Below are positions 1-11,499 of a DNA stretch of 64,000 nucleotides, piece by piece. This DNA comes from Chromobotia macracanthus (taxonomy: Eukaryota; Chordata; Actinopteri; Cypriniformes; Botiidae): contig JAZGTH010000088.1 of the NCBI GenBank assembly GCA_036877525.1, positions 2,708,501 to 2,772,500 of the forward strand. The letters are read 5' to 3'. Position numbers and translations under genes: made by a program. The first letter of the stretch is position 1; the number at the start of each line of letters is the position of its first letter. Under the pieces are notes generated by a model. The model was given only the letters and a program-made list of their open reading frames with translations. It ran no database searches and was not told where the DNA came from.

Positions 1-1919
1 TCTATCTGCAGGCCGTATCATTTGATACTTCCCTCGGGGTTGATCACAGACAACATAGGGTTGTCACCTTTTGAAAGCTCATCTCTCTTCTTGTACCATG
101 GTAGAACAAAGCTTTAGAACCGATCTTTACACTGCGCTAATATCCGGTCGATTGTCTTTGTGTCTCAACAAATTAAAAATGAATGTGTCATGTTTATCTA
201 AAGATCAGCGGCTTTGTGTGGAGTTTGTGGAAAACTTAGATGTTTGTTAGTAGAAGCTTTTGTTAGCTCACATGCAATGTCTATTCAACGCCCTTCGGGG
301 ACAGGATGTGTGACCTGTACTGACCTAGGTAGATACTCGGTAGACAGACAAAGGTGGACAGCTTGTCCCGGTGATGCAAATGAAGGATGACCTGGTCAAC
401 AATAAACCAAGATGACCTAGTGAACCATGAACTGAGACTGAGCTTCATGATCTGTAGTTTAAACCTGACAGATGCTTTCTGAAACAGACCCATGTGAGGT
501 TTAAAGGCAAAGGAATATTTAAATCTGTCTCTGAGCTGTTTTAAAAGAATATTCTGGGTTCAGAAGAAGTTAAGCCCTATTGACGTGATCTGTGACTGGC
601 TGTTTTTGCAGCAGAAGGTCTGCTTCTCTCAGTTGTGTCTGTGGGGCAAAGCATCCATGATGTTTAGAAGCTGGAATGTGAAGCTTCTGTTAAAGCCCTT
701 TCTATTCATTCTTCCACATAAAAATCTTTCCACGTTTTGTTTCATCTGTAAAATCTTCTTTATCATATTTTTAATAATGGGACTACTTTTCCAGGTGGAT
801 GTACTTCTGGTTACTTGTTACCAATGTAATTTCTGGTTTCGCCATATAAACAGCCTCCTGCCTGATTCCCTTGCACATATACAGATGTTATCAACTTTGG
901 TCTTTACAGTATTTTAACTGATTCTTAATGAGAATAATAAGTATTGTGGCTATACTTGCTTACAGTGGGGGCTGACGCAGTGATTTTCTGTGGTCATACA
1001 CAGCATGTTTTAAACACTGTCAATAGAGCTGAAGTTGTATCAGACCCGGAATATCCTCTACTCTTGTGTTTACACACGAGCAAGATTCTCTTGATCAAAC
1101 AAATACCCAACTTTAGACCCAAACTAGTTAGCTTCTATTCTTGTACCACAGAATAACATGAGTTACAACTGTGGTGTAGTTGTATTATTGTTATAATAAT
1201 TTCTTTTAATTAGCACACATTTAAAATGTTGTTTATTTGATGTTTGTTGATCTAACAAAATAGAAATCAGGATTCAAAACTGCATTAATCCAGATGTTGG
1301 ACAGAACAGAAGAACAGAATGTTATCTACATGTTATAAGACTCTGCTTTAATTTCATGATAATGTTGTAAATCTGATATCGCTGGTACAAATGAAAAGAA
1401 TGCTTGTGCACATGATAGTCTGATTTATGGAATTAAATTTACGGAATTAACCATCCCATTTAAAAATATATAATAATTTAAGTCTTATCCAACTATACCC
1501 GACACATCCATATATAATTAAAATTAGGAAAAGCGTCCCACTTTTGTCACCTTGTTCTATAATTCTTATAACAAATAAAGATAAGTACTTTGTAGCCGGA
1601 TTGATTGTTTGTTTCCTAATTTTCAGGCTTGTTTTATTCTGAAATAGCCCCTCTCTGCCCTCATGGCGATTACAGATCCGCTGACTGTATCAGTTAAATT
1701 TAATGCATGTCTTGGAGCTGTGTTGAGCTCAGCTCTCTGAGGCTTAACTCTCAGTAAATAGCTGCACCCAAAAAAAACACAGGCCGTGTAATGTACTTTT
1801 CCCACCAAATTACAGGGGTGGAAGTGCTCTCAGCCCCCAGACATAATGAAGAATATATCAGGATATATTTCAAAACTGACACATTAAGCTCAAAAGATAC
1901 ATGGTTGAATTGTCCCATA
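1..1919. other. Non-coding stretch, no gene recognised
   Basis: AT-rich sequence with stops in all frames. Short open frames (110 codons at 585-917, 70 codons at 944-1156) show no recognisable domain and no splice or promoter context that sets them apart. No MITE copy lies here. Confidence 0.5.
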
Positions 1920-1933
1920 GCGCCCTCTTCTGG
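1920..1933 (-). promoter_or_regulatory. CTCF-like core motif
   Basis: Read on the minus strand the sequence is CCAGAAGAGGGCGC, close to the vertebrate CTCF core (CCASYAGRKGGCRS) with one off-consensus base at position 5. Such GCGCCCTCT words also occur inside vertebrate retroelements, so the site may be repeat-borne. Occupancy is inference. Confidence 0.3.
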
Positions 1934-2349
1934 CGAGCTTGAGTCCCACTGCACTGCGGTCTTATCAGGGCATTTTATTTTTTACACGTTTTTATAAAGT
2001 ATGTGTACTTAATAGACAGTGACTCCTGTTCTAGAGCTCCAGTTGTAACTTCTACTTCAGCATTATCATTATTTTCATATAATATTTGATATAATATTGT
2101 CAAGTGTGACAACTGGCCCCGGGCTCTTATACCGTCAGTCTGTCTGTACAGTATCTAACATCCTTAGTCTTGTATTATATAGTAGATGAACAGCTTTTAG
2201 AAAATAAACCTGAAGACTTCAACATACATGTCAGGCATCAGGCGACTCTTCTAAACACTGTCCATTAGGTTTTTTAAAGCAGAATAAAATCATTTATTTG
2301 GGCTTTCCTCTCAAATGCTTGTTTAACATGGTGGTGTCTTCTCTTTCAG

Positions 2350-2453
2350 AGACGTTCTGACCGTTTCCGGTAGCAGCATCACGTCCAGCGTCCGGAGAGT
2401 GACGTGTGTCATGGAGATTATCTGTGATGGAGGTTGAGATCTGATACAGGCAG
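2350..2453 (+). other. Candidate non-coding exon (splice-like borders)
   Basis: A pyrimidine-rich run ending in CTTTCAG (AG at 2348-2349) precedes a CpG-rich block in an otherwise CpG-poor area. A good donor, CAG|GTAGCA, follows at 2454. A weaker donor lies at 2433. No frame stays open through the whole block. One frame is open from 2351 to a TGA at about 2434, and it contains a short ATG-started uORF. If real, it would be a 5' UTR or terminal exon. Product unknown. Confidence 0.18.
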
Positions 2454-2586
2454 GTAGCACAGACCGTCTTTATCTGACTGTTTAGCTTTAAGATCAGAGT
2501 GTCTGAATACTTCTCAGTGTGTGTCAGTCAGTGGGATGGACTGATGAGGAGAGAATGTATTTCAGATTAGATGTGACACTATATCA

Positions 2587-2608
2587 GTGTGTGTGTGTGT
2601 GTGTGTGT
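2587..2608. repeat. (GT)n microsatellite
   Basis: An uninterrupted GT dinucleotide tract of about 11 units. Confidence 0.9.
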
Positions 2609-2643
2609 TGGCTATTGTTTCATGTGTTTATTTTTTCATTTTT

Positions 2644-3284
2644 GGGGTCATTCTCAGGAAATTGTGCCATTTCCACTCATTGTTGTCTGTAAGATTTAGT
2701 GCTGTTATATCACAAGATTTTAATGGGACATTATTTGATTTAGCTCTGTTTAGTGTGTAATGAAATTAATCAACCAATTAAATTATTTCTGAGAGGCTAG
2801 CAGTAGTAAGATCCCGCCCTCCCTTCAGAGTGATCTCCAAAGCCACGCCTCCTCCAACACATGAACATACATAAATAGTTTGACAGACAAGCAGGATGTC
2901 CTTTCATTGCATACAGACCGAATTCAATGATTGGACGAACATTTTATGGTCCTGCACCTTCCACAGAAGATATATTTTTATATAAATTTATATTGAGACC
3001 ACTTAGTGATTGATTTCAGGATGTGAAGAGCCTTATTTTCTGGAAAAACGCCCATACTACCTTTAATATAAACCTTTATATAAAATGTTATAGATTTTTT
3101 ACTAAAAATAAGGGTAAATGTATCTTTTTCAGTGTTTTGTTTACACTCACATTGGCCTCATAGATCAATAGTATTCTTTTAGAGGAAAATATTGATCTCG
3201 GCACAAAGCAGAGGAATATTGACTGTAAGTAATGTGCTGTAATGTTTACAGTATAAATACAGATGATTTCTTGAGAATGACCCA
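2644..3284. mobile_element. Possible DNA element with ~17-bp inverted ends
   Basis: GGGTCATTCTCAGGAAA near 2645 is mirrored by the reverse complement of 3264-3284 (GGGTCATTCTCAAGAAA), 16 of 17 bases matching and about 640 bp apart. The interior has no transposase-like frame and contains one copy of the 'CTCCAAAGCCACGCCTCC' repeat. The inverted ends suggest a non-autonomous DNA transposon, but no target duplication was verified. Confidence 0.35.
2785..2872 (+). repeat. Repeat family R2, copy 1
   Basis: Contains GAGGCTAGCAGTAG, then CCCTCCCTTCAGAG, CTCCAAAGCCACGCC and CTCCAACACATGAAC. The same ordered words recur at 3660-3760 and in part at 23572-23635, so this is an interspersed repeat. Family name unknown to me. 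Confidence 0.6.
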
Positions 3285-3659
3285 TAAAAGATATGATTCA
3301 CAAAATCACTTACACGTGTATCTGTCTGCTTTGATATATTCACCAGCAATGAACAAGTGTTAGACTCATTTGCTGAGGGATGTTGGAAACTAGGAAAATC
3401 TCTGACACAACCAGCATGTTTCTGAACCCACAAGGGCAGAAGAACACCCGATCTCTGCTGCTTCATCATTAAAGATGTATGCTGTTCTCTTCCTTGGACT
3501 CACTTTGGAAAGTTTCGTAATGGAAAAGCTGCTGCTCGGAGACAAACAAAAAGTAAAGCGCTGAACCGTTTCCTGTAACAAAACAACAAGAAAACAAAGC
3601 TCGGCTGGCTGAAGTAAGTCGATAGTTAAAGCACTGCTTTAAAGGTAGAGCAGGCAATT

Positions 3660-3845
3660 ACATAGAGGCTAGCAACAGCAAGCTAGTTAGGAAAGCATAA
3701 GATCCCCCTCCCTTCAGAGCGCTCTCCAAAGCCACACCTCCTCCAACACATGAACACAATGATGACAGATTGTATACTGTTTTTAATAACAGACATGTTG
3801 ATTTTGTGCAATGCTGTTTTCACTCCACCAGGTGTCAGTATGAGT
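3660..3845 (+). repeat. Repeat family R2, copy 2 (longer)
   Basis: It carries the same ordered words as the copy near 2.8 kb (GAGGCTAGCAACAG, CCCTCCCTTCAGAG, CTCCAAAGCCACACC, CTCCAACACATGAAC). It continues through about 80 further bases to CCACCAGGTGTCAG at 3825-3838, which is itself one mismatch from a CTCF core. The boundaries are estimates. Confidence 0.55.
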
Positions 3846-4347
3846 ACAAAAAGTCATTGTTGGCCAGCAAAACCTCAATCAACCTTTTAATTGCATTTAT
3901 TCTCCTAGATGGCCAAGGGAGACTTGTGCTTATATTTTTGTTCTGCAAAAACAGTCCTAGTAATCTTGAATGTGAATCGAGATTCGATTCTCTAGAGTCT
4001 CTCACCCCTGCGATCTCACCCCTGTCTCATACTCTGCTCAAATTTGTTGAAATACAACGTTTGCAGCCGTGAGGATTTCATTTCAAACATTTCTCATCGA
4101 ATTGTTTCAAAAGCAAAATTATCTGAGCTATTCTTCCCATTTTCTACACTGTTACTGTACATCAGTTGTTTCTTCTGTGTGTAATTTTATTCCTCCTCGG
4201 CACAGAAGAGCAGTTGTGTTGTGTTTCCTTTGGGATAATTGTCACAAACTGTTTCTGGAAAATAGACGCTTCTGAATGCTGAGTGTTTTTCCTGTTGAAT
4301 AGCAGAGAATCAAGTTTTGGCACTGTAAATTGACAAGAGGCCAGAAA
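3846..4347. other. Non-coding stretch, no gene recognised
   Basis: Overlapping short frames (100 codons at 3770-4072, 68 codons at 4069-4275) overlap the end of an interspersed repeat and show no domain. Nothing else seen. Confidence 0.5.
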
Positions 4348-4455
4348 TGTCTCTCTCTCTCTTTCTGTCTCTCTATCTCTCTGTCTCTCTTTCAACGCTC
4401 TGCTAATTTCACTCCCCCCTCCTCTTCTGGCCATCCCTGTCTCTTTCTCTTTCTG

Positions 4456-4493
<38 letters not shown>

Positions 4494-4502
4494 TCTCTGT
4501 CT
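4348..4502. repeat. (CT)n-rich low-complexity tract
   Basis: Two CT-rich blocks (about 4350-4392 and 4437-4502) are separated by unique sequence. The second includes a long pure CT run. Serine/leucine-rich frames here are artefacts of the repeat. Confidence 0.9.
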
Positions 4503-4529
4503 ATTCATGGCTGACTCAAGCTCAACTGT

Positions 4530-4760
4530 AGCAGGTGCACACATCCATTAGCAATTACCTTTATCCCTTGCTTTGTGACTTTGGGAGTCTTTCTCTGGGT
4601 AGCCTGCACAGAATGCTAATGCTTTGGCCCCTGGGCAGGGTCCAGTGCTTCCCCTTTCACTTCAAATCCCCCAATACATGCCCAAGCTACTGGAACACGG
4701 GTGTCAGCCATAGCGTTTCATCCCCAAGCCTAATCGGTCTCAGGTGGGACTTCCAATGAA
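4530..4760. promoter_or_regulatory. Possible conserved non-coding element
   Basis: A non-repetitive, GC-richer island with ATTAGCAATTA and GCTAATGC homeodomain-like cores. It stands out from the AT-rich surroundings. Conservation is a guess from texture only and needs a fish genome alignment. Confidence 0.22.
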
Positions 4761-4769
4761 ACAATTACA

Positions 4770-5756
4770 GAATTTTATCTGCAGTTTAGTTTGGAGTTTT
4801 ACTGGAGATGGAGGTCATGGTGTTTGAGGCAGTCTCGTGAATCCGTGTAAAGACGCGATCATTTAATGTTCTGATCTTCAGTAGCCAATCACCACCTGGA
4901 GTGTCATCTAATAAACACGTTATAACCTAAACAACGGGTTTACTTAAGTGGCTCCAGTTTTTTTAAATAAAAAACAAGCAGTATAGTAAAAATGCAAAGT
5001 ATACTATTGTAAAATATACTAATGCTATGCAGTATAGTAAAATTTGTAGGACAGCATAGTAAAATGACACTAATATATAGTTAAATTACACTAATGCTTG
5101 ACCAGTGGGATAATTGAACTGCTATTAGTTTTGAACAACATTTAGACTTTACAATTTATCAGAGATGTTTGCTGGAATGTTTTTAACACAACAGTTTCAT
5201 TTAATTTCATTGTTTTCATTTATTTGTAATATCACTCACTATCCCTCAAACCAGCTGACCAGATCATCACTTAATACTTAATGTAAACTACAAAAACTAC
5301 TCATACATTTTATTGCCTTGATTGACGGTACATTTAAAAAAGCCCTTTATACGCTTTGTCCCTGCTGCTTTTCAACACTATTTCATCACATATTTGATAC
5401 ATATTTACATTTTTTATAAAATAGCTGAATGCTAGACCTGTCAATATTTTTTATTTTTTTATAAACAGATATATTTTGTTTTATGAAAGTGTTGGCACAT
5501 TGATTGACAGTCCATGGAAAACACACAGTTTGGGAGCTGAACACATCCAAACATGGTATAAGTTTACTTTTATTTCTGCACCTACTGTTTTGTAGCAGGA
5601 CGTCTATAATTCCTGGAAAGAGAAAAACATTATTATATTAAATTCACCTCATTCACAAAACAAACATCTAAAACTGCCTAATATTATATTTATATATTGC
5701 TTGCAAAAATGACCGTCAATGGAGAAGAGGCCTTTTCTCCTAAAAACAGTGTAGTC
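4770..5756. other. Non-coding stretch; short imperfect tandem words
   Basis: Around 4975-5060 the words GCAGTATAGTAAAA and GCATAGTAAAATG recur as a short degenerate tandem array. The rest is AT-rich with no gene recognised. Confidence 0.45.
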
Positions 5757-5919
5757 ACAGTAATGTTAAAAATGTTATTTTGAATGTTCTATGAACGTTC
5801 AAAACATCCAGTTTTCTAGACGTTGTTTTGAAAGATATTGTATATTCTTGAAAACTTTGATAGAACCTTTAGAGAACGTTAGCCAAGGTTCTGAATACGT
5901 TCCTTCCTGTTAGCCGGGG
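5757..5919 (-). mobile_element. CCCAGC-MITE copy 1, 5'-truncated
   Basis: Internal words of the family run in minus orientation (GAACGTTCAAAACATCCAG, then GAGAACGTTAGCC) and end at TGTTAGCCGGGG near 5918. The opposite terminus is missing. Internal sequence is also deleted, leaving about 160 bp of a usual ~300. Confidence 0.8.
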
Positions 5920-6039
5920 TTAGGGCATTTCTCAGCAGGACTATGCTAACTGGACAAAACCTGACCCCCTGGTCCCGGTACGAGGAAGTTAGTGATTTCA
6001 TTGTGACACAACAAGACATACACCTGATAGAACCTGAAT

Positions 6040-6420
6040 ATGCCCTTGTTAGATGTCAAAGTTCTGCAAAGATAATGAAATCATCTCATTAAGTTAATGA
6101 GCAGAATTAGTAACGAGGGTTATTTGCTTGCGCTCTTTAAATGCCGCGATTTGTCATCTAATTATCAAATAGCTCAAGAAAAACTATTATGTAAAATATG
6201 TTTGATAACTCTTTTAATGGACCCAGGTCATGTTCTCCATACCTGAGCATAAGAAATGACAAAAACACGGAGAAACAGATGTCGCGTCCCTTATTAATAA
6301 GGACAAACATTGCCCTGCTCAAGTTTGTTGGGAAACTAAATTGCCACCTAGAAGAAACATCATTACGTAGTCACACTCTATGACTTTGTTAAACTTTGCA
6401 TTAATTTATGACAAAGAGAA
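6040..6420. promoter_or_regulatory. Possible conserved element with homeodomain-type palindrome
   Basis: Unique sequence with many TAAT/ATTA cores. It includes the 17-nt palindrome CTCATTAAGTTAATGAG at 6085-6101 (two 8-bp arms around one G) and TCTAATTATC near 6160. This density suits a homeodomain-bound enhancer, but AT-rich DNA gives such cores often. Confidence 0.28.
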
Positions 6421-6721
6421 CAAACACTGATTTTGCATGAATAATGGATTAAGTGACTAATTAACTAAAATTGCTTAATGAAGGCTTGTCGTCCTCCTGC
6501 ACCGACTTTCTCTGTTACCTTCAGTGTCGTGGGCTTTGTTTGACTCTGCGGGGTGCTTTTGGCAAGAAAAGGTAGAGAAATAATTATAACATGATACTCA
6601 AGGGGACGTTTGTGGGAGAAACAGTCAGTCAGATGGGTGTGTGTGTGGATATAAAACATCCAAAAAACTTAATCATGGCCTGATAAATAAATTTAGGTCT
6701 TCTGAAATGCATGACCATATA

Positions 6722-7025
6722 CCCAGCCAAGAGGGAACGTTCTCAGAACATTTAGCTTATGTTGTCTTAAAGTTCTCTCAAAGATACCTAAAAATGTTCT
6801 TGCAGTAATGTTAGTAAAAACATTTTAACATTATATATAAAAATGGTATTCTTAAGTTGTTCATGGATCATTTTAAAAAGGTTACAGAAATACCAAGCAA
6901 TAATGTTATTACAACGTCTTAAAAACTGGATGCTTTGAACATTCCTAGAATTTCCAAATGACCTTTTTTGTTATTCAATGCAAATATTAGGAAAACATTC
7001 CTACAACCTAAAGTTGTTAGCTGGG
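6722..7025 (+). mobile_element. CCCAGC-MITE copy 2, near full length
   Basis: It starts CCCAGCCAAGAGGGAACG and ends GTTGTTAGCTGGG, 304 bp, with both termini intact. TA at 6720-6721 and TA at 7026-7027 form a 2-bp target duplication. It has no coding capacity, so it would depend on a transposase supplied elsewhere. Confidence 0.93.
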
Positions 7026-8597
7026 TAGCTTTGTTGTATTGGTATATTGATATAGACATTAATAACAATGACATAAAACACATATTAGTTAACTTATTAG
7101 TTGATATCAGGGAGGTATTTCTGTAACTGGACCATTTGTTTTAGACATCCGTTTCACAATGCTAGAGTGCACAAAACTCATAGTAATATGTTGTAATTAA
7201 CTTCTTGTTTTCCCTATTGGCGTATTTTCCACCCACAATTATACATAATAACCATGAATAAACCTCATTAATATCTGACAGAATAGATCTTAAGGTTAAG
7301 TGTCTGCTCATTTATGAGCTCATGTTTTCAGAGTCTTTGTAATTAGAGTTTCCTGTGCAGTACCCTGTGGTAACACCAGGGGTCACTGGTGCCCTGCACT
7401 GCAGTACATTCTCTGACAGATTTACTATTGTACCATTTTTTACAAGAAAGCATAGCATCCCTATACATCAACCACAATTATTATGGAAGCTATAGCCTTC
7501 TATACCATTCTAACAGCAGTATGGGCAAAATAAATATATAGCCGTATGTATAGAAAAGATGTATGTAAATAAAGCTTAATAAATATAATAAAATATGACA
7601 TTGAACGGTATATTTTCCACAGTTTATCTACACTCTATCTGACAATCAACACTTCATCAGTCATGTACGAATCGAAATGAAGTGAATTTCTGTGAGTGAG
7701 CTGGACAAAAACAAAACTTAGCCTTGTGACCTTCACGTAACCTAAAATAAGTAAGCATCACACGTGTCAAGAAAAAGTGAATATTATTAATAATAATAAC
7801 CAAACAAGAGCTTACTGCCACAAATAAAAAATCAAGAAATACACTCGTCACTGTATTTATTGTGGTTCTTTTTATTATACATTGTAAAGATTTGCAAACA
7901 CATCAGTTCAGACTTTGGTCGGTGGTAACTACACAAATCTTACAGTAATGGTTTCTGTAGTTGATACAGATGCACAGTTGTTGGATGTTGTTGGATCAGT
8001 GGGTAAACGCTTTTTTCTAAACATTGTAGATAAGCCTGTAAACTTCATAGTGTTGAAATGTAGTTTCGTTGGTGTTTTTGGGGGCAGTGTGGATCAGACT
8101 TACATATGCTTTTAATAGACCTGACACATTCATTTACATTGGACTAGAAAAAAACAAGAAAACAAACACAGAAAGGGGAACACAAAAACATGCTATTTCC
8201 TCTTCATAACACATCCATAATGTGTTTCTGCATCAAGGACAAAGTGCTTTATAAAATCGTTGTATTAGAGCTGATTCAGGGTCAGTGTGGAGGTGTGACA
8301 GTAAAACATAAAATGAAAAAAAAAACACATACAGCCCACTGGGGACACATTCACAGCCTGGTGTGGTTATCTTGTGGTTATCATAGTGATGTCTTATTCA
8401 GTATCCGTGAGGAACGCTGCAGACACACTCTTAACAGAAACAAAACGATTAAACAGCACAAACAGCACAGTGTAAAGTACTGACACACGTAAATTACATT
8501 TGTGCTGCTCTTTATTCGACCTTCCTTTACCGGGAGAAAATTAGAAAAGACCAGAAACAAGTTAAGTCTCAGTATTAGCTCATCCATCAGTCGCTTT
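7026..8597. other. Non-coding stretch, no gene recognised
   Basis: AT-rich unique-looking sequence. Frames of 64-97 codons lack recognisable domains. There is a short A-rich run near 8325. No repeats identified. Confidence 0.45.
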
Positions 8598-9715
8598 CCC
8601 AGTTAACAGGGGTTGTTCTCAGAACGTTCTCTAGATGTTATCTTAAAGTTATCAAGAAACATTCTTGCAGAAATGTTTTTTTTAATGTTGTATATCATAG
8701 CACAAGAACGTTATTCTTAGTTAGTAAATTGTTTTAAAAACATTACAGAATTTATCATTTTAAATAAATCTTATAACCAATTAATACAACGTTTAAAAAA
8801 CTGGACATCTTGAACCTTTCTAGAACTTCTCAGAAACGTTTCGACAGTTTAAAAAGACGCCATGTTTTCATAGGCCTACAAGCACAAAGGTTGGATTTGT
8901 TTGGTTAATGCGATGTTTTTTATTTTAGTAAGTACTAAAATTTGTGTTTTTTTCTGAAGACAGTGACATATTAACAAGCTGACTGATTCATTAAATCAAA
9001 CTTTGCTTGTAATGTTTATCAAACTGGATTTTTAAAAGATTTCTCCTTTTCATAATCTCAGACACAATATTTTTGTATTCAAATGGTGTTGATCCCTAAA
9101 GACTCTCACTATGCAAGCTAATATTTTTGCATCTGTAAATACAGGGTCAGATGCTCCTAAACCAGATTTCTGAGATAAAACACATCAATCAATTAGTTCA
9201 AGAAGTTCCGGTTACCTGCCGAAACGGGTCAGACTTCAATATGTGAGGCGGCATTTTCTATCTCATTTTAAATTTTTCCAGCACCCGTCTTCGATTGGTT
9301 TTGGGAGATTACAAAATGCCTTGCATAGAGATGCATGCCGAGATACCGTCAAAAATGCCAATTCACTCCTGTCCTCATGTCAAGGATGTCCACCAGGAAG
9401 AAATTGGTTTGTCCAGCCCCGTTTCTAACAGTGATGTATCTGTCATCAAGTTATCTATTCACAGGGTCGATTCTGCTGACTTCCTTGACATCAGGCAGGT
9501 CAATGGACAGTAAGCACTCATAACCGTCTCACTATGACTAAATTGATGTTTTCCTGTTGCTTGCAAAGAGATTGTTTGTGTACCATAGTCACTTCCAAGG
9601 TAACAAGAAACATTCTCAATATGTTGAAAGGAAAAGTTCAAATAATATTTTTAAGGTTTTTTTACCTAAAGGAAACATTGGGAAAAGTTCTTACAATCTA
9701 AAATTGTTTGCTAGG
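8598..9715 (+). mobile_element. CCCAGC-MITE copy 3, split by ~0.8 kb
   Basis: The left part (8598 to about 8835) runs from CCCAGTTAACAGG to TCTAGAACTTCTC. The family continuation AAAGTTCAAATAATATTTTT resumes near 9632 and runs to TTGCTAGG at 9715. TT at 8596-8597 and TT at 9716-9717 flank the two outer ends, supporting one element interrupted by later DNA rather than two fragments. The interrupting DNA is described separately. Confidence 0.65.
9282..9516 (+). other. Protein-like open block, possible exon or TE coding fossil
   Basis: Inside the DNA that splits copy 3, a run ending TTTTTCCAG (to about 9281) precedes a GC-richer block. The three forward frames are simultaneously open over roughly 9335-9428. 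One frame runs 70+ codons to TAA just after 9513, with the residues SVIKLSIHRVDSADFLD near its end. The antisense frames also look protein-like but have stops. It could be an exon or a fragment of a transposon coding region. Product and strand are unresolved. Confidence 0.2.
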
Positions 9716-10263
9716 TTGACTAATGTTTTAGTTTAGTCATGGTTCAGCCCATTTTTAGGTGACATACACTAAATTTGTGTTTTTATTTATGTTAAATATG
9801 ACACGTCAGTAAAACAAAGACATGATCATTTAAATGTGTTGCTGTGAAATGGGTGTGTTTTAGTTATGCACAAAAAACGAACACACAGCACACAATCTAT
9901 TAACCTGCGTGTGGAATGTAAGTGCAGTTAAGTGTATTTTGTAAGTACATTCGACCCGTTCAGGAGGGTTTTGGCCTCCGTCCATTGAATGATGAATTTT
10001 TCAGTTCTGAATTTTTATTTTCTACTTCCCTAGATGGATTGTGAAAACTATGAATACTAATTATGCATGCTCATATCTGCAGCACACAGTTACAAGGAAT
10101 AAATGTGTAGTAATGTGTCGTCTTGCCTCAGTGGTTTGAAAACTGAGTCCATGTGTGCTGTGAGTAATTGTTTACCGAGTGTGTGTTGATGTGATTCCTG
10201 TAGAGTTTAACCTAAACCAGGAAAACTGACATTTATTCATGTTTCATACAGCACAAGAGACCT
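9716..10263. other. Non-coding stretch, nothing identified
   Basis: Unique AT-rich sequence without long frames or recognised repeats. Confidence 0.45.
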
Positions 10264-10557
10264 ACCAGCTAAAAATTTTAGGTTGTAAGAATGTTTCCCT
10301 AATGTTCCCAAAGTAAGAAAAATGTTAAAAATGTTGAAAGTTCTAAAGTCAATTTTTTGACGTTCTGTTAATGTTATTGTTTGGTTAGAAGAATGTTAAT
10401 CGAACTTATTAATTCTGTAACATTTCTTAAACGCGCCACTAACAATTTAGGATCAACTTTTTTGTTAAAAAAGTTCCACTAATGTTACCACAAAAACGTT
10501 TTTTGAACTTTTAAAGAATGTTAGCCAATGTTCTGAGATCGTTCCCTGTTAACCAAG
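10264..10557 (-). mobile_element. CCCAGC-MITE copy 4
   Basis: It opens CCAGCTAAAAATTTTAGG, one C short of the canonical end, and closes TGTTAACCAAG where the family has TGTTAGCTGGG. About 294 bp, so nearly complete but with both tips mutated. No clear target duplication. Confidence 0.88.
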
Positions 10558-11390
10558 TTCTCAGTTGTCTTTCATTTAAATATTAACTTTGTTTTTGTAA
10601 AATTCCTTGGGAGAATGAAAACAAAATATAAAATGAGGCAGTTTGACATAGTTCATATCATGTTGTCTTGGAGAATATAAGAAATGTTTGAGCTCATGGG
10701 AAATCTCTGACTTTTCATGGCAAGCTTCCGTATCTTAGCAGATGTGAGCACAGTTTGAGACCAGTGAGATTTATTCTGAAATTCCAGATGAGACATTAGA
10801 TTTCCAGGGTCTTTTTATCTCAGGAGAAAGAGCAGAAAATTTCATTTAAAAGTTTAAAAGTTTTAGTTTCGCTGCTGCCTGGTAAAGCTATAAATACATC
10901 TCATCAAATACATTTTGTTTTGTTTCCTATTAGGGAATTATTATAAATGATTATTTTATTAGGAACATTAGTTTATAGATCAATTCATAAATTGACTTTA
11001 AGTATACTTGAATGGATAATCAGGCACTTTAGTGGGAAACTGACGGGACATTCATCATAACAGCATTATTGTGTTTTATTGTGTTATTATGTATTATTTA
11101 TATCTTTACTTTCCATATTGTGCTATACCAACAAATCCTACGTCCCACTACAAGACACACTGCTGAACCTTGATCAGCTCCCCAGTGTCTATATTTCTTA
11201 TCACATGCATCTCACACTAAACCTAAACACAGGCTTCATTGTGAGTGAGCGATGCGAGAGAAAGAGAGAGAGCATTATAATGCATGAGGAGAAACCCCGT
11301 TGCATTGAAACGTGTATTATCAGTCTTTTGGATGCTCGTAACAGCAGCACAAACGTATTTCTTCTAAATTGGAATCGTTGTTTTTCTCTT
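10558..11390. other. Non-coding stretch, no gene recognised
   Basis: AT-rich. The 138-codon frame starting at 11079 covers part of it but runs through unique non-conserved-looking sequence with no domain. Confidence 0.4.
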
Positions 11391-11395
11391 CAGGT

Positions 11396-11491
11396 TTGGA
11401 GGGAAGCTGGCAGCCGTGTCTCCTCTCTGCTTAACTGCTCTCATAAAATTAACAGCAGTGATAAAACACATACTGGGAGAGCATGTTTCTG
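11396..11491 (+). other. Weak candidate exon
   Basis: A strong-looking acceptor (TTTTTCTCTTCAG, AG at about 11394-11395) precedes a block open in two frames. GTGATACC follows as a mediocre donor at about 11492. No recognised protein. Such acceptor-like tracts are common by chance. Confidence 0.1.
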
Positions 11492-11499
11492 GTGATACC

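Noticed and set aside
4348..4502. Serine/leucine-rich protein frame
   Set aside because: It is the translation of a CT microsatellite.
11079..11495. 138-codon open frame
   Set aside because: No recognisable domain and no conserved-looking segments. Length within chance expectation.
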